From Stomorhina lunata (taxonomy: Eukaryota > Arthropoda > Insecta > Diptera > Rhiniidae), in the NCBI GenBank assembly GCA_933228675.1, contig OW121741.1, forward strand, positions 80,899,304 through 80,963,303: 64,000 nucleotides of DNA, written 5' to 3'. Made by a program: the position numbers and the translations under genes. Shown here piece after piece: positions 11,549 through 24,010 of the stretch (positions are counted from its first letter, which is position 1; each line of letters opens with the position of its first letter). The notes under the pieces were generated by a model that did not search any database, was not told the DNA's origin, and worked only from the letters and a program-made list of their open reading frames with translations.

Positions 11549-12470
11549 ATTCAAAACTGTCAGTGTTAACTGCTACCAACTACAACATCATTAACATCTC
11601 TGCCACTTACATAGAAGTGACGGCATAAGTATCACTACGTCATTGGCGCTGGTTCTGTTAAACAATCATCCTGCATCCTGGATGATTGCTCTCGTGGGTG
11701 GCAAGAAAAGTTCAGTTTTGCTACTGTTGGTTCTTAAACTTTTTTGTTTTTATTTTATTTATGGATTGGCAAAAGTTGGGCTTGTCAAGATCTCAAAAAA
11801 ATTTGTTTCAGAAATAGAACGTAAAATGGAAAACTTTGAACAAAATAAACAAATAAAAAGAGATTAAAAACTTAAAGCAATAATTTAACAAATCTTTAGG
11901 ATAAAATGTTTCTAACAAAATAAATACTTATATGTCTGCCGCAATGTAAACACTGAGTAACAGAGTTTTGAAACCTGGGAAAGCCATGGGATTTACTACA
12001 TATAAGTCTATGTTTATTTTTTAAAGTCATACCAAAATGTCACATGTTCTTGGCTTAGTTTTGTGGGGTTACAAAATTTAGCAATTTTTCGGTTTTATAA
12101 ACAAGTCTTTTCTATAACTAAGATTTATCGCCCCCTGGTTTACATCAAGGTTGGCCAAATGAAGAGTTTACATGAGAGTGCTCAGTCTTAAAATAAGAAT
12201 CTGCTCTGAGAATTGTATATGCTGTATATATTGTTATTGTTAGTTAAGTATGTATTGTTGTTTTATGTTTTTTTTAAGAGTGAGTGAAGAAAAAGTTTTC
12301 TTGTTTAATGTAAATTATTGTTATTCCCTTGACACGTAAATAGTGGCCAACCTAGGTTTATATATATCCTAATAGAGACGAATCAAGTGAACAAAAGAAT
12401 TTATTTTTCTTTCAGTAATCCTGAGGATAATCAGGTTGTCCAGGAGCTCCAAGACTGGGCAGGTGGTAGT
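11549..12470. other. AT-rich DNA, nothing recognised
   Basis: A 74-residue plus-strand reading frame at 11,643 has a non-ATG start and no recognisable domain. I see no RNA gene or repeat. Confidence 0.45.
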
Positions 12471-12683
12471 TTAACATTGGAGAAAAATGTCTAGTGAGGC
12501 CAAGAAGAGGATAGAAGCCAAGAGTTCCAAGGCGTATGCTACGCAAGTAGAGGGTCTGGTATTCAAAGAGTACACGCGAAAAAAATAACTCGCTATGTGC
12601 CCACTTCTACCACACCTTTTGCACGGGTTTGATCTATCTAGCAAGACGTGGCTGTATGCCCATATTCTAGGCACCTGTAACAC
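12471..12683 (-). pseudogene. Possible zinc-knuckle gene fragment
   Basis: The minus-strand translation contains CKRCGRSGHIASYFF. This resembles a CCHC knuckle (C-x2-C-x4-H-x4-C) whose last Cys has become Phe. The surrounding 70 residues are not recognised. It could be a remnant of a retroelement ORF1/gag or of a host zinc-finger exon, or a chance match. Confidence 0.3.
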
Positions 12684-12784
12684 TGTCTTAATACCACTGT
12701 TTTTCTAAGACGGTATATAACTCAACCTATCCTTACTTTCCCAATTTCTAAGACTTTATGGGCAATTTCGGGTGGAAGGCTTAA

Positions 12785-15700
12785 CTATGTCTTAGTCTAT
12801 TTCTTAGTCTATTTCTCAGTCTATGTCTTAGTCTATGTCTTAGTCTATATCTTAGTCTATGTCTTAGTCTATGTCATAGTTTATGTCTATGTCTTAGTCT
12901 ATGTCTTAGTCTATATCTTAGTCTATGTCTTAGTTTATGTCTTAGTCTATGTCTTAGTCTATGTCTTAGTCTATGTCTTAGTTTATGTCTTAGTCTATGT
13001 CTTAGTCTATGTCTTAGTCTATGTCTTAGAGTATGTCTTAGTCTATGTCTTAGTCTATGTCTTAGTCTATGTCTTAGTCTATGTCTTAGTCTATGTCTTA
13101 GTCTATGTCTTAGTCTATGTCTTAGTCTATGTCTTAGTCTATGTCTTAGTCTATGTCTTAGTCTATGTCTTAGTCTATGTCTTAGTCTATGTCTTAGTCT
13201 ATGTCTTAGTCTATGTCTTAGTCTATGTCTTAGTCTATGTCTTAGTCTATGTCTTAGTCTATGTCTTAGTCTATGTCTTAGTCTATGTCTTAGTCTATGT
13301 CTTAGTCTATGTCTTAGTCTATGTCTTAGTCTATGTCTTAGTCTATGTCTTAGTCTATGTCTTAGTCTATGTCTTAGTCTATGTCTTAGTTTATGTCTTA
13401 TTCTATGTCTTAGTCTATGTCTTAGTCTATGTCTTAGTCTATGTCTTAGTCTTTGTCTTAGTCTATGTCTTAGTCTATGTCTTAGTCTATGTCTTAGTCT
13501 ATGTCTTAGTCTATGTCTTAGTCTATGTCTTAGTCTATGTCTTAGTCTATGTCTTAGTCTATGTCTTAGTCTAATGTCTTAGTCTATGTCTTAGTCTATG
13601 TCTTAGTCTATGTCTTAGACTATGTCTTAGTCTATGTCTTAGTCTATGTCTTAGTCTATGTCTTAGTCTATGTCTTAGTCTATGTCTTAGTCTATGTCTT
13701 AGTCTATGTCTTAGTCTATGTCTTAGTCTATGTCTTAGTCTATGTCTTAGTCTATGTCTTAGTCTATATCTTAGTCTATGTCTTAGTCTATGTCTTAGTC
13801 TATTTCTTAGTCTATTTCTAAGTCTTAGTCTATGTCTTAGTCTATGTCTTAGCCTATGTCTTAGTTTATGTCTTAGTCTATGTCTTAGTCTATGTTTTAG
13901 TCTATGTCTTAGTCTATGTCTTAGTCTATGTCTTAGTCTATGTCTTAGTCTATGTCTTAGTCTATGTCTTAGTCTATGTCTTAGTCTATGTCTTAGTCTA
14001 TGTCTTAGTCTATGTCTTAGTCTATGTCTTAGTCTATGTCTTAGTCTATGTCTTAGTCTATGTCTTAGTCTATGTCTTAGTCTATGTCTTAGTCTATGTC
14101 TTAGTCTATGTCTTAGTCTATGTCTTAGTCTATGTCTTAGTCTATGTCTTAGTCTATGTCTTAGTCTATGTCTTAGTCTATGTCTTAGTCTATGTCTTAG
14201 TCTATGTCTTAGTCTATGTCTTAGTCTTTGTCTTAGTCTATGTCTTAGTCTATGTCTTAGTCTATGTCTTAGTCTATGTCTTAGTCTATGTCTTAGTCTA
14301 TGTCTTAGTCTATGTCTTAGTCTATGTCTTAGTCTATGTCTTAGTCTATGTCTTAGTCTATTTCTTAGTCTATGTCTTAGTCTATGTCTTAGTCTATGTC
14401 TTAGTCTATGTCTTAGTCTATGTCTTAGTCTGTGTCTTAGTCTATGTCTTAGTCTATGTCTTAGTCTATGTCTTAGTCTATGTCTTAGTCTATGTCTTAG
14501 TCTATGTCTTAGTCTATGTCTTAGTCTATGTCTTAGTCTATGTCTTAGTCTATGTCTTAGTCTATGTCTTAGTCTATGTCTTAGTCTATGTCTTAGTCTA
14601 TGTCTTAGTCTATGTCTTAGTCTATGTCTTAGTCTATGTCTTAGTCTATGTCTTAGTCTATGTCTTAGTCTATGTCTTAGTCTATGTCTTAGTCTATGTC
14701 TTAGTCTATGTCTTAGTCTATGTCTTAGTCTATGTCTTAGTCTATGTCTTAGTCTATGTCTTAGTCTATGTCTTAGTCTATGTATTAGTCTATGTCTTAG
14801 TCTATGTCTTAGTCTATGTCTTAGTCTATGTCTTAGTCTATGTCTTAGTCTATGTCTTAGTCTATGTCTTAGTCTATGTCTTAGTCTATGTCTTAGTCTA
14901 TGTCTTAGTCTATGTCTTAGTCCATGTCTTAGTCTATGTCTTAGTCTATGTCTTAGTCTATGTCTTAGTCTATGTCTTAGTCTATGTCTTAGTCTATGTC
15001 TTAGTCTATGTCTTAGTCTATGTCTTAGTCTATGTCTTAGTTTATGTCTTAGTCTATGTCTTAGTCTATGTCTTAGTCTATGTCTTAGTCTATGTCTTAG
15101 TCTATGTCTTAGTCTATGTCTTAGTCTATGTCTTAGTCTATGTCTTAGTCTATGTCTTAGTCTATGTCTTAGTCTATGTCTTAGTCTATGTCTTAGTCTA
15201 TGTCTTATTCTATGTCTTAGTCAATGTCATAGTCTATGTCTTAGTCTATGTCTTAGTCTATGTCTTAGTCTATGTCTTAGCCTATGTCTTAGCCTATGTC
15301 TTAGTCTATGTCTTAGTCTATGTCTTAGTCTATGTCTTAGTCTATGTCTTAGTCTATGTCTTAGTCTATGTCTTAGCCTATGTCTTAGTCTATGTCTTAG
15401 TCTATGTCTTAGTCTATGTCTTAGTCTATGTCTTAGTCTATGTCTTAGTCTATGTCTTAGTCTATGTCTTAGTCTATGTCTTAGTCTATGTCTTAGTCTA
15501 TGTCTTAGTCTATGTCTTAGTCTATGTCTTAGTCTATGTCTTAGTCTATGTCTTAGTCTATGTCTTAGTCTATGTCTTAGTCTATGTCTTAGTCTATGTC
15601 TTTGTCTATGTCTTAGTCTATGTCTTAGTCTATGTCTTAGTCTATGTCTTAGTCTATGTCTTAGTCTATGTCTTAGTCTATGTTTTAGTCTATGTCTTAG

Positions 15701-16672
15701 TCTATGTCTTAGTCTATGTCTTAGTCTATGTCTTAGTCTATGTCTTAGTCTATGTCTTAGTCTATGTCTTAGTCTATGTCTTAGTCTATGTCTTAGTCTA
15801 TGTCTTAGTCTATGTCTTAGTCTATGTCTTAGTCTATGTCTTAGTCTATGTCTTAGTCTATGTCTTAGTCTATGTCTTAGTCTATGTCTTAGTCTATGTC
15901 TTAGTCTATGTCTTAGTCTATGTCTTAGTCTATGTCTTAGTCTATGTCTTAGTCTATGTCTTAGTCTATGTCTTAGTCTATGTCTTAGTCTATGTCTTAG
16001 TTTATGTCTTAGTCTATGTCTTAGTCTATGTCTTAGTCTATGTCCTAGTCTATGTCTTAGTCTATGTCTTAGTCTATGTCTTAGTCTATGTCTTAGTCTA
16101 TGTCTTAGTCTATGTCTTAGTCTATGTCTTAGTCTATGTCTTAGTCTATGTCTTAGTTTATGTCTTAGTCTATGTCTTAGTCTATGTCTTAGTCTATGTC
16201 TTAGTCTATGTCTTAGTCTATGTCTTAGTCTATGTCTTAGTTTATGTCTTAGTCTATGTCTTAGTCTATGTCTTAGTCTATGTCTTAGTCTATGTCTTAG
16301 TCTATGTCTTAGTCTATGTCTTAGTCTATGTCTTAGTCTATGTCTTAGTCTATGTCTTAGTCTATGTCTTAGTCTATGTCTTAGTCTATGTCTTAGTCTA
16401 TGTCTTAGTCTATGTCTTAGTCTATGTCTTAGTCTATGTCTTAGTCTATGTCTTAGTCTATGTTTTAGTCTATGTCTTAGTCTATGTCTTAGTCTATGTC
16501 TTAGTCTATGTCTTAGTCTATGTCTTAGTCTATGTCTTAGTCTATGTCTTAGTCTATGTCTTAGTCTATGTCTTAGTCTATGTCTTAGTCTATATCTTAG
16601 TCTATGTCTTAGTCTATGTCTTAGTCTATGTCTTAGTCTATGTCTTAGTCTATGTCTTAGTATATGTATTTA
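12785..16672 (+). repeat. 12-bp satellite array 1 (unit TATGTCTTAGTC)
   Basis: About 320 head-to-tail copies of TATGTCTTAGTC cover about 3.9 kb. The centre is very uniform, with scattered one-base variants (tttatg, cctatg, ctttg, atatc). A few phase breaks occur, for example an extra base near 13,573. The edges are more degenerate (12,785-12,900 and 16,655-16,690). It is not coding. Confidence 0.98.
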
Positions 16673-18630
16673 CTAGTTGCCTATGGTTTAGTCTATATTG
16701 TAGTCTACAAACATATTGATGTTACGTTTCAATTCTCAATTAATCCTAATCTTTTCATACGTAAGTAAAAAAACCCATAATGAAATAATAATAGAACGGA
16801 AATTGTACATTTCATTTGGCGGAAATCATAAAATGTTTCCTAAATTCGAATAAATGAAAGTGTATTGGGAATTATTGCTGGGAAATAAAAACATCTACAA
16901 ACTGTTGAAATCTGAAGTAAATAAATATTTATATACACGCACTAGTAAATTTTATACAGTTAATCTAAACGTCTAATACTCATACATAAACATTAAGTCA
17001 GTTTATAGGTTAGCTAAGAGACATGAGTTACTTCCAGTTCCTTTTATTTACTTCCACTTCCTCTAAGTTTTTACAACAAATGGCAGTAAATACTTACGAC
17101 TAGAAATTGGAAATGCAACATGCGAGTGCATGCTAATAAACACTATAAAAGTAATTTGCGCATATTTACGCAAATATTTGCATATGAAAAGGAAAAGTTT
17201 TTTAATATGATACAAAACCACATAGGGGTAAATTGAATTTTTTTAAACAAACTCCGTTTTTTGATTTTACATCATTTATGCAAATTTTTTTTTTAAGAAA
17301 ATAGTTTTTTTTTATTATTTTTACATTTTATATATAAATAGAAACTAGCCTATTTTTTTGTTGAGCTTAGTAATAATTAATTCATTAATAACGTTTAAAT
17401 CATTTCCGGTTTTACTTAAATTTCTACTCAAACTATAAATTTTTTTTGTACTCATTATAAATTTATAAATTATTCCATTAGGTTTTCATATAAAGTTTTT
17501 TTTTTAGATTTTTGCTAAAAATAATTTTCATTAAAAATGACTCTAATTAAAAGATTTATTCAATAATTTTTAATGAAAATGTAAATCCTTTAAAAGGTTT
17601 CATTAATGTTGATTTGTTTGTTGGGGGACAGAGTCAGGATTTTGGGTACTATTTATAGTATTCATTCTTAAGGCTATTGACATCTGATGATGATTTTCTT
17701 TCTTCCTGAATAACATAAGTAACTTGTCTTCTGACTTTGGCAATATAAAGTTTGAATGACACTGAAGAAAGCTTTTCTCGGTGCTTTACAAGTATATTTT
17801 TTTTTTGGATTTTGCCAATAAAGTTATAAGAATTCCTCTCACATAAAGAACAATAAATTTTGAATATTTCTTGTAACCTACCAACGAAGGGGAATGATAC
17901 CTTACAAGAATTTAGAAAACTTTCCAAATATCCATTAATATTTTTTATGTTTATCATAAACTTCCTAAAGAAAACTTTAATAAAATATGAAAAATTTTCT
18001 TCATACAAATTCAAAAATTTAATATTGGGTGGGATACTTCTTCTTTTCTTATTCATTCGTACCATGAACGATGTGTCTGTTTATTTTTGCCAGGAAAATT
18101 TCAATGTGATTTGACAGACAGACAGACAGCCATTCTTCCATAATATTGAGTTTTTAATATGTAAGAGAATATGAATCTGAATTCATGACAAAGATTTTGT
18201 AAATTCTATCTACATTTAATTATTTCCTACACCAAAATAAATAATTGTTAAGAATACTTTGATTTTAAACTAAAGCACTATTCATAGCACTTTGCTACAA
18301 TATGAAATTTCTATGATTTTAGGATACCTTATATACAGAATTTGTAAAACATTTAAAATCGAAATGTCGTTTGCCTCATGTAGAAAGGCCCTAACTAGCA
18401 TATTTGAAACTTTACAGTAGTAGGTAAAAACAGGTTTTAAACTGTAGTTAAAATATTTTTAAGTTCTTTTTTTAATGCAGAACGAACTTGGTTTTCAAAA
18501 CTTTTTTTATTTTTAATATATCTAAAAATCTAAATATATTGAGATAGGTCTTTTTGTAGTCTCATTTTAGAGCTCAAATGTAACTTAAGGCTTTTTCAGT
18601 AGCGATTAAAATAAATTGTATTAATTAAAG
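16673..18630. other. AT-rich DNA, mostly unassigned
   Basis: Homopolymer-rich DNA follows the satellite. A short gacagacagaca microsatellite lies at about 18,113-18,130. Apart from the small minus-strand frame at 17,649-18,065, nothing is recognised. Confidence 0.45.
17649..18065 (-). CDS. Unrecognised 138-residue reading frame
   Basis: This is an ATG-started, Lys-rich frame in DNA that is neither satellite nor a transposon I recognise. It contains CSLCERNSYNFIGKI followed by LVKHREK, a C-x2-C then H arrangement faintly like a degenerate zinc-finger exon. I know no family for it. In such AT-rich DNA a 417-bp open frame can arise by chance, and no splice sites or promoter were identified. Confidence 0.2.
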   Translation of the reverse strand: MVRMNKKRRSIPPNIKFLNLYEENFSYFIKVFFRKFMINIKNINGYLESFLNSCKVSFPFVGRLQEIFKIYCSLCERNSYNFIGKIQKKNILVKHREKLSSVSFKLYIAKVRRQVTYVIQEERKSSSDVNSLKNEYYK

Positions 18631-18634
18631 CGTA

Positions 18635-19645
18635 TGTTTTCTATAAGAAAGCTTTCGATAGCGAAAGTTTTTCATAGGAAAGCTTTCGATAGCGAAAGTT
18701 TTCTATAGGAAAGCTTTCGATAGCGAAAGTTTTCTATAGGAAAGCTTTCGATAGCGAAAGTTTTCTATAGGAAAGCTTTCGATAGCGAATGTTCTCTATA
18801 GGAAAGCTTTCGATAGCGAAAGCTTTCTATAGGAAAGCTTTCGATAGCGAAAGTTTTCTATGGGAAAGCTTTCGATAGCGAAAGTTTTCTATAGGAAAGC
18901 TTTCGATAGCGAAAGTTTTCTATAGGAAAGCTTTCGATAGCGAAAGTTTTCTATAGGAAAGCTTTCGATAGCGAAAGTTTCTATAGGAAAGCTTTCGATA
19001 GCGAAAGTTTTCTATAGGCAAACTTTCGATAGCGAAAGTTTTCTATAGGAAAGCTTTCGATAGCGAAAGTTTTCTATAGGAAAGCTTTCGATAGCGAAAG
19101 TTTTCTATAGGAAAGCTTTCGATAGCGAAAGTTTTCTATAGGAAAGTTTTCGATAGCGAAAGTTTTCTATAGGAAAGTTTTCGATAGCGAAAGTTTTCTA
19201 TAGGAAAGCCGTCGATAGCGAAAGTTTTCTATAGGAAAGCCGTCGATAGCGAAAGTTTTCTATAGGAAAGCTGTCGATAGCGAAAGTTTTCTATAGGAAA
19301 GCTTTCGATAGCGAAAGTTTTCTATAGGAAAGCTTTCGATAGCGAAAGTTTTCTATAGGAAAGCTTTCAATAGCGAAAGTTTTTTATAGGAAAGCTTTCG
19401 ATAGCGAAAGTTTTCTATAGGAAAGCTTTCGATAGCGAAAGTTTTCTATAGGGAAGCTTTCGATAGCGAAAGTTTTCTATAGGAAAGCTTTCGATAGCGA
19501 AAGTTTTCTATAGGAAAGCTTTCGATAGCGAAAGTTTTCTATAGGAAAGCTTTCGATAGCGAAAGTTTTCTATAGGAAAGCTTTCAATAGCGAAAGTTTT
19601 CTATAGGAAAGCTTTCGATAGCGAAAGTTTATTATTGGAAACCCT
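18635..19645 (+). repeat. 31-bp minisatellite, CTATAG/CGATAG type
   Basis: About 32 copies of a 31-bp unit that reads CTATAGGAAAG then CTTTCGATAGCGAAAG then TTTT. Each unit contains the hairpin CTTTCG-ATAG-CGAAAG and the dyad CTATAG. Variants such as GCCGTCGATAG form neighbouring pairs (about 19,205-19,250). The array decays gradually after 19,630. Confidence 0.97.
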
Positions 19646-21100
19646 TCGACATGGAAAGTTTTATACAGGAAATCCTTTAATATTGGCAATTTCATATTGG
19701 AAAGTTTTTGTTATAGAATGTTTTTAGTAGAAAGCTTTGAATATTAAAATTAATCTTTAGGAAGTCGGTTGATATAAAGAGTTTTCTATTCAAACTATTT
19801 TGGCGACAAAAGTTTTATATAAGAAATCTTCGAATCTTTCGAAAGTTTTGTGTAGGAATATTTCTTTTGTTAGAATACTTTCGACGTGGAAAGCTTTTGA
19901 TGTGGAATGTTTTTAATATAAAGATATTAAAAGTTACCAATAGGAAAGTGAAATACTACCTATAGGAAATCTTTTAGTATTGAAAGTTTTCTATAGGAAA
20001 GATTTCTATTCAAAATATTTTGTAGACAAAAATTTTATATAAGAAATCATAATACATTAAACCGAAAGCTTCAAGATTCGAAAGTTTTCTATTATTTGTA
20101 GATGCAACGATACGTAATTTGGCGAGATAAGCCTTTTTAGAAAATTACTTGAATAATTGCTAATTTTGATAAAATTGCCTTAAATTTTTGTATTTATGTT
20201 CAATGAATTGGAATTTGAAAATTCTCCATTGACAATTTTTTTTTGTAAAAATTTTGTAATGAAAAAATTTTGTTCAATTAACTTTTATTAAAAAAAAATT
20301 TTTTATGTCGAATTTTCATTGAAATAGCTTTCTATTCAAAAAAAATATCTCTTGAAATTTTCTTTTTTTTAATATTTTTTCATAAAAAAAATTTATATAT
20401 AAAAAATTTTCTCAATAGATTTTCAGTTGAAAATTTCAAACCGAAAAAAATTATATTGGAAAAGTTCAATTAATTTTCATTGAAAAAATTTTAGTTCCTT
20501 CTGTCGAAAAAATTTTTGTTCAAATAATTTTCTATCAAAAATTATCTGCTAAAATTTTTTTGAAATACTTTTTGATTTAAATTTTTTTTCAAAAGATTTT
20601 ATGTTGAAAATTTTTAAACGAAAAGTCTATCGAAACGCGTCGAGGAATTGACTTTTATCAATAAATTGTCTCTTACATTAAAATAATAGACAGGGATCAA
20701 GTGCGAATAATTTTTTTTTTTGAAAAATTTTTTATTGAAAAATTTCTATCGAAGTAATTTTTATTCAAAAAATCTCCAGCGACAAATTTTTTATTGAACA
20801 AAAATTTTTTTTAAATTTTTTTAAAAATTTTAATAAACATTTTTCTATAGTTTAAAAAGATTTTCGGCAGAATATTTTTTATCGATATCGAATGTACCAA
20901 AAAATTTCCTATCGAAAAATTTTGAAAAATTTTCTATTACATTATTTTTCTGTCAAAAATATTTCATCAAAAAAATTTCTAACAAAAAATTTTTATTGAA
21001 AACTTTTCTTTTAAAAAATGTTTTATTAAAATTGAAAAGTTTGCTATTGAAAAATTTTATATTGAACAACTTTTCATTGAAACATTTTCTACTAAACGAG
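19646..21100. repeat. Degenerate AT-rich repeat tail
   Basis: From 19,646 to about 20,100 decayed 31-mer phrases persist (gaaagttttctataggaaa). From about 20,150 to 21,095 there is a loose repetition of phrases such as gaaaaattttctattgaaaa with no fixed period. No gene is seen. Confidence 0.6.
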
Positions 21101-21104
21101 TAAG

Positions 21105-21840
21105 AAAGTGCTATAGTCGGTAAAGCCCGACCATACGATACCCTTTAACAATTAAGTCAAAGATGTTCTTTTTCCTGTAAAAAGACAAATAATTGCTAAA
21201 TTTTGCCATCATTGATCATTTTCTCAAAACTTGTATATTTAAGATGTTTCCGCCATTTAGACTTATATGAGTGCTAGGGTCAAATGTGAACCTAAATTTG
21301 GCAAATTGATTACAGTTTTTACAGAAATCACGTGCGCAAAAAATAAACTCAAAATTCTCATTATCTTCAGTTTACGAGCGTTTTGGAGATTTTTGTCTCA
21401 TTTAATGCCTTTTGACAGAAGAATTTGTATGAGAGCTATGGTCAAATGTGGACCGATTTCAACGGAATTTGGTGGAGTGATTTTGGTTTACATAAGCAGT
21501 ATTTGTTTCAAAATTTCATGAAAAAATATTGATATCTGTGACCAAAATTTCAATTCCGGGAAGTGGTGCCTATGGGAGGTACCATAAATAATGGACCGAT
21601 TTTGACGAATTTCAATAGCCATAGCCCCACTGTGCTGAATTTCATCAAATTATCTCTAGAATTGCGACCTGTAGCTTGATTACATGGTTTACACAAGGGT
21701 TAAGCCGTCCAGACGGACTGACGAACGGACGGACTGATATCGCTAAATCGATTTAGAAAGTGATTCTAAGCCTATTGGTATACTAAAAGGTGGATCTCAG
21801 ACAAATATTTCTGTAACTTATAATACCCTTTAGGGTATAA
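21105..21840 (-). mobile_element. DINE-1/Helentron-like dispersed element, copy 1
   Basis: The left edge reads cgagtaagaaagtgctatag then a hairpin (GTCGG..CCCGAC) then ataccctt. The right edge has ccgtccagacggactgacga and ends tataccctttagggtata. The same element occurs inverted at 57,045-57,705. Hairpin ends, a GTCCGTC-type simple repeat and tataccc motifs are typical of the non-coding DINE-1-like elements of flies. The family name is by resemblance only. Confidence 0.65.
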
Positions 21841-23055
21841 AAATTACATTAAGTGTGCAAATAAAGTCAAAAAACCGTCCCAATAAAAATTTGCTTTTGT
21901 TTTATATTTTTTTTATTAACGGTAAGTATCATTGTGATGTTTTTTAGTTATAATTGTCAATATGAGTCCAATATACAATAATACCAAATATGAGTGAAAT
22001 TGAGCTAACAGCTTTGTTGTTACATCATTGGGACAGTTATTTGAGCGACTGTATCTTATATTCTTTTTTGTAAAATATTTGATGCTGTACATTAGGAAAT
22101 TTGCTAAATATTTCAAATCATAATTTTTGACCAAAACTTCTTCACTCTTATCAACCAGACAACAGACAGCAATAGTCAGTAACAGTTTGAGTAATGACTA
22201 ACTAAGAATTAAGTTATAGATAATGGCAGGATTCGAAGTTTAAGGATAAAGTGTTTATGTGAAAGTAAAAAAGAAAAATTCTAGCCTTAAATGATTTGTA
22301 AAGAATATAAATTTTTCAAATGATATCTTCATTTGACTTCAATGACTGGGTAAATTTTTTGTTATTCTTTGGTCACCCATATCACGTCCTTAATTTAGTT
22401 TCATTTTCTTAAATAGTTGTTTTTCTTTTATTCTCCTCAAATTACTTAAAAGAATACAAAAAATGTCTTTTCTATTTTCGGAAATTTAATATTTAGGGGT
22501 CATTTCTCCTTTTTCGTTTTTTCTTCATTTAAGTGATTTCAATTTGGGTCCATTAACTTTTGCTATTGTCATGATATGACTTGTCACAATGTCTATAGAA
22601 ATTTTCAAAAAAGACATGATTTTAATAAATGAGTTTAATCTTGAATCAAATGACATCTTTCTTAAGACGAAAAAAGAACTTCTATTAAAATTCTTTAAGT
22701 TAAAAAAATAAATAAATCTTAAATTCCAAAAAAGTCTTAAACCCAAAGTAAATGAACTTCTAAAAAGCTTTAGATAAATCTAATTTCCTTCTACATTCAT
22801 GCAATAACTCTTCCAGTAAACATTTCCTAACCTGTAGTTTGTTGATTTTAATGACTCCTGTAATTCTTAGACATTTCCCTAATGTCTGGAAAAACTTTTC
22901 TCATTATTTAAAAATTTAGGTCATTCATTCCCACCTTTTTAGCGTTCAAGTCGTGAAGATGTTAAGCATCGTTATTTCTTGTGTTTAAAATTTGACGCAA
23001 ACGGATTTTAAAGCGAATGGCGGTTAATTCAATTTGTCTTATTTAAAAGGATACA
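21841..23055. other. AT-rich DNA, nothing recognised
   Basis: No coding, RNA or repeat signal is supported. Short minus-strand frames at 21,916-22,134 and 22,525-22,746 have no recognisable domains. Confidence 0.5.
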
Positions 23056-23392
23056 CGACACACAGTGGCTCAGAAACAATTTTCATTGGTCAAAAAATAT
23101 ATTTTTTTTATAACAAAGAATCTTTACCTCAGACTCATAAATCACTTAAAACGCTATATAATTGTCATTTCCCAACCGATTTGAAGAATCCATAATATTA
23201 ATACCCAAGCACCCATGTATTATCCCCTTTTACCCTTTAATTATACACTCATTTCTGGAAAATTTTATACCATTTGAAAGGTATTTTTCCGTAGATCAGA
23301 CGAATCTATATTTTATTTAAATCGGTTCAGTTTTAAAAAATCGGTTTGGTATTTAAAAATCTTACTAACACAATAAAGAAAACTCACATGCA

Positions 23393-23678
23393 AGTGACAT
23401 ACACAATTCCCTCAATATACCATAAGAAACCACTTCAGCACTTTGTCCATTAAGTATTTATGGAAAAAATAATAATAACAAGATTCTTGTTTATAATAAA
23501 GGAAAATAAACAAGAGTCTTGTGAGAAATCATTAAGCAAGAAATAAACAAAAACTCATGAGAAGTTTTTTATGCTGAATTGGCTTGAATACAATTATTGT
23601 AGTAAATTAAATTTTGCGAATGAATAAAGTTTTAGTTTTACATCAACTCCAAATTAAAACGGTCTTTAATTTGTTACT
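23393..23678 (+). repeat. 5' LTR of the errantivirus
   Basis: The LTR starts AGTGACATAC and ends TTTGTTACT, with AGT..ACT inverted termini. It carries AATAAA at 23,623-23,628. It should contain the promoter for the genomic RNA, though I do not see a clear TATA box. Confidence 0.95.
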
Positions 23679-23691
23679 GGCGCAGTCGGTA
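23678..23691 (+). promoter_or_regulatory. Primer-binding site, tRNA-Ser type
   Basis: TGGCGCAGTCGGTA overlaps the last base of the 5' LTR. It matches the primer site used by 17.6, 297 and relatives, which is complementary to the 3' end of a serine tRNA and primes minus-strand DNA synthesis. Confidence 0.85.
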
Positions 23692-24010
23692 CTTGCCTAG
23701 TTATCCTTTTTATAAAAGGATCCGCACAGCGAACTTATTTTGGAACCTTAAGAAAAAAGGATCCACGCAAAAGATTCGCAAACGAACTTATACACTTTAA
23801 GTTTAAAAAAAAAAACAACAACAAAAAAAGTGGAAAACCAAACTAATATTTTTAATGGAAAGAAGAACTGTATAAATAAAAAGCAATTAAATTGAAGAAG
23901 TAAAATAAAAACTAATTCCTTTTGAAAAGACAAATAAAACAAACTTCAGTGACAAAATAATTTACAAAAATAAATTAAAAAAAAAAAAAAAGAAACATTA
24001 AATATTGTTG

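Noticed and set aside
11643..11867. A 74-residue hydrophobic frame
   Set aside because: It has a non-ATG start, low-complexity composition, and no known domain or flanking gene structure.
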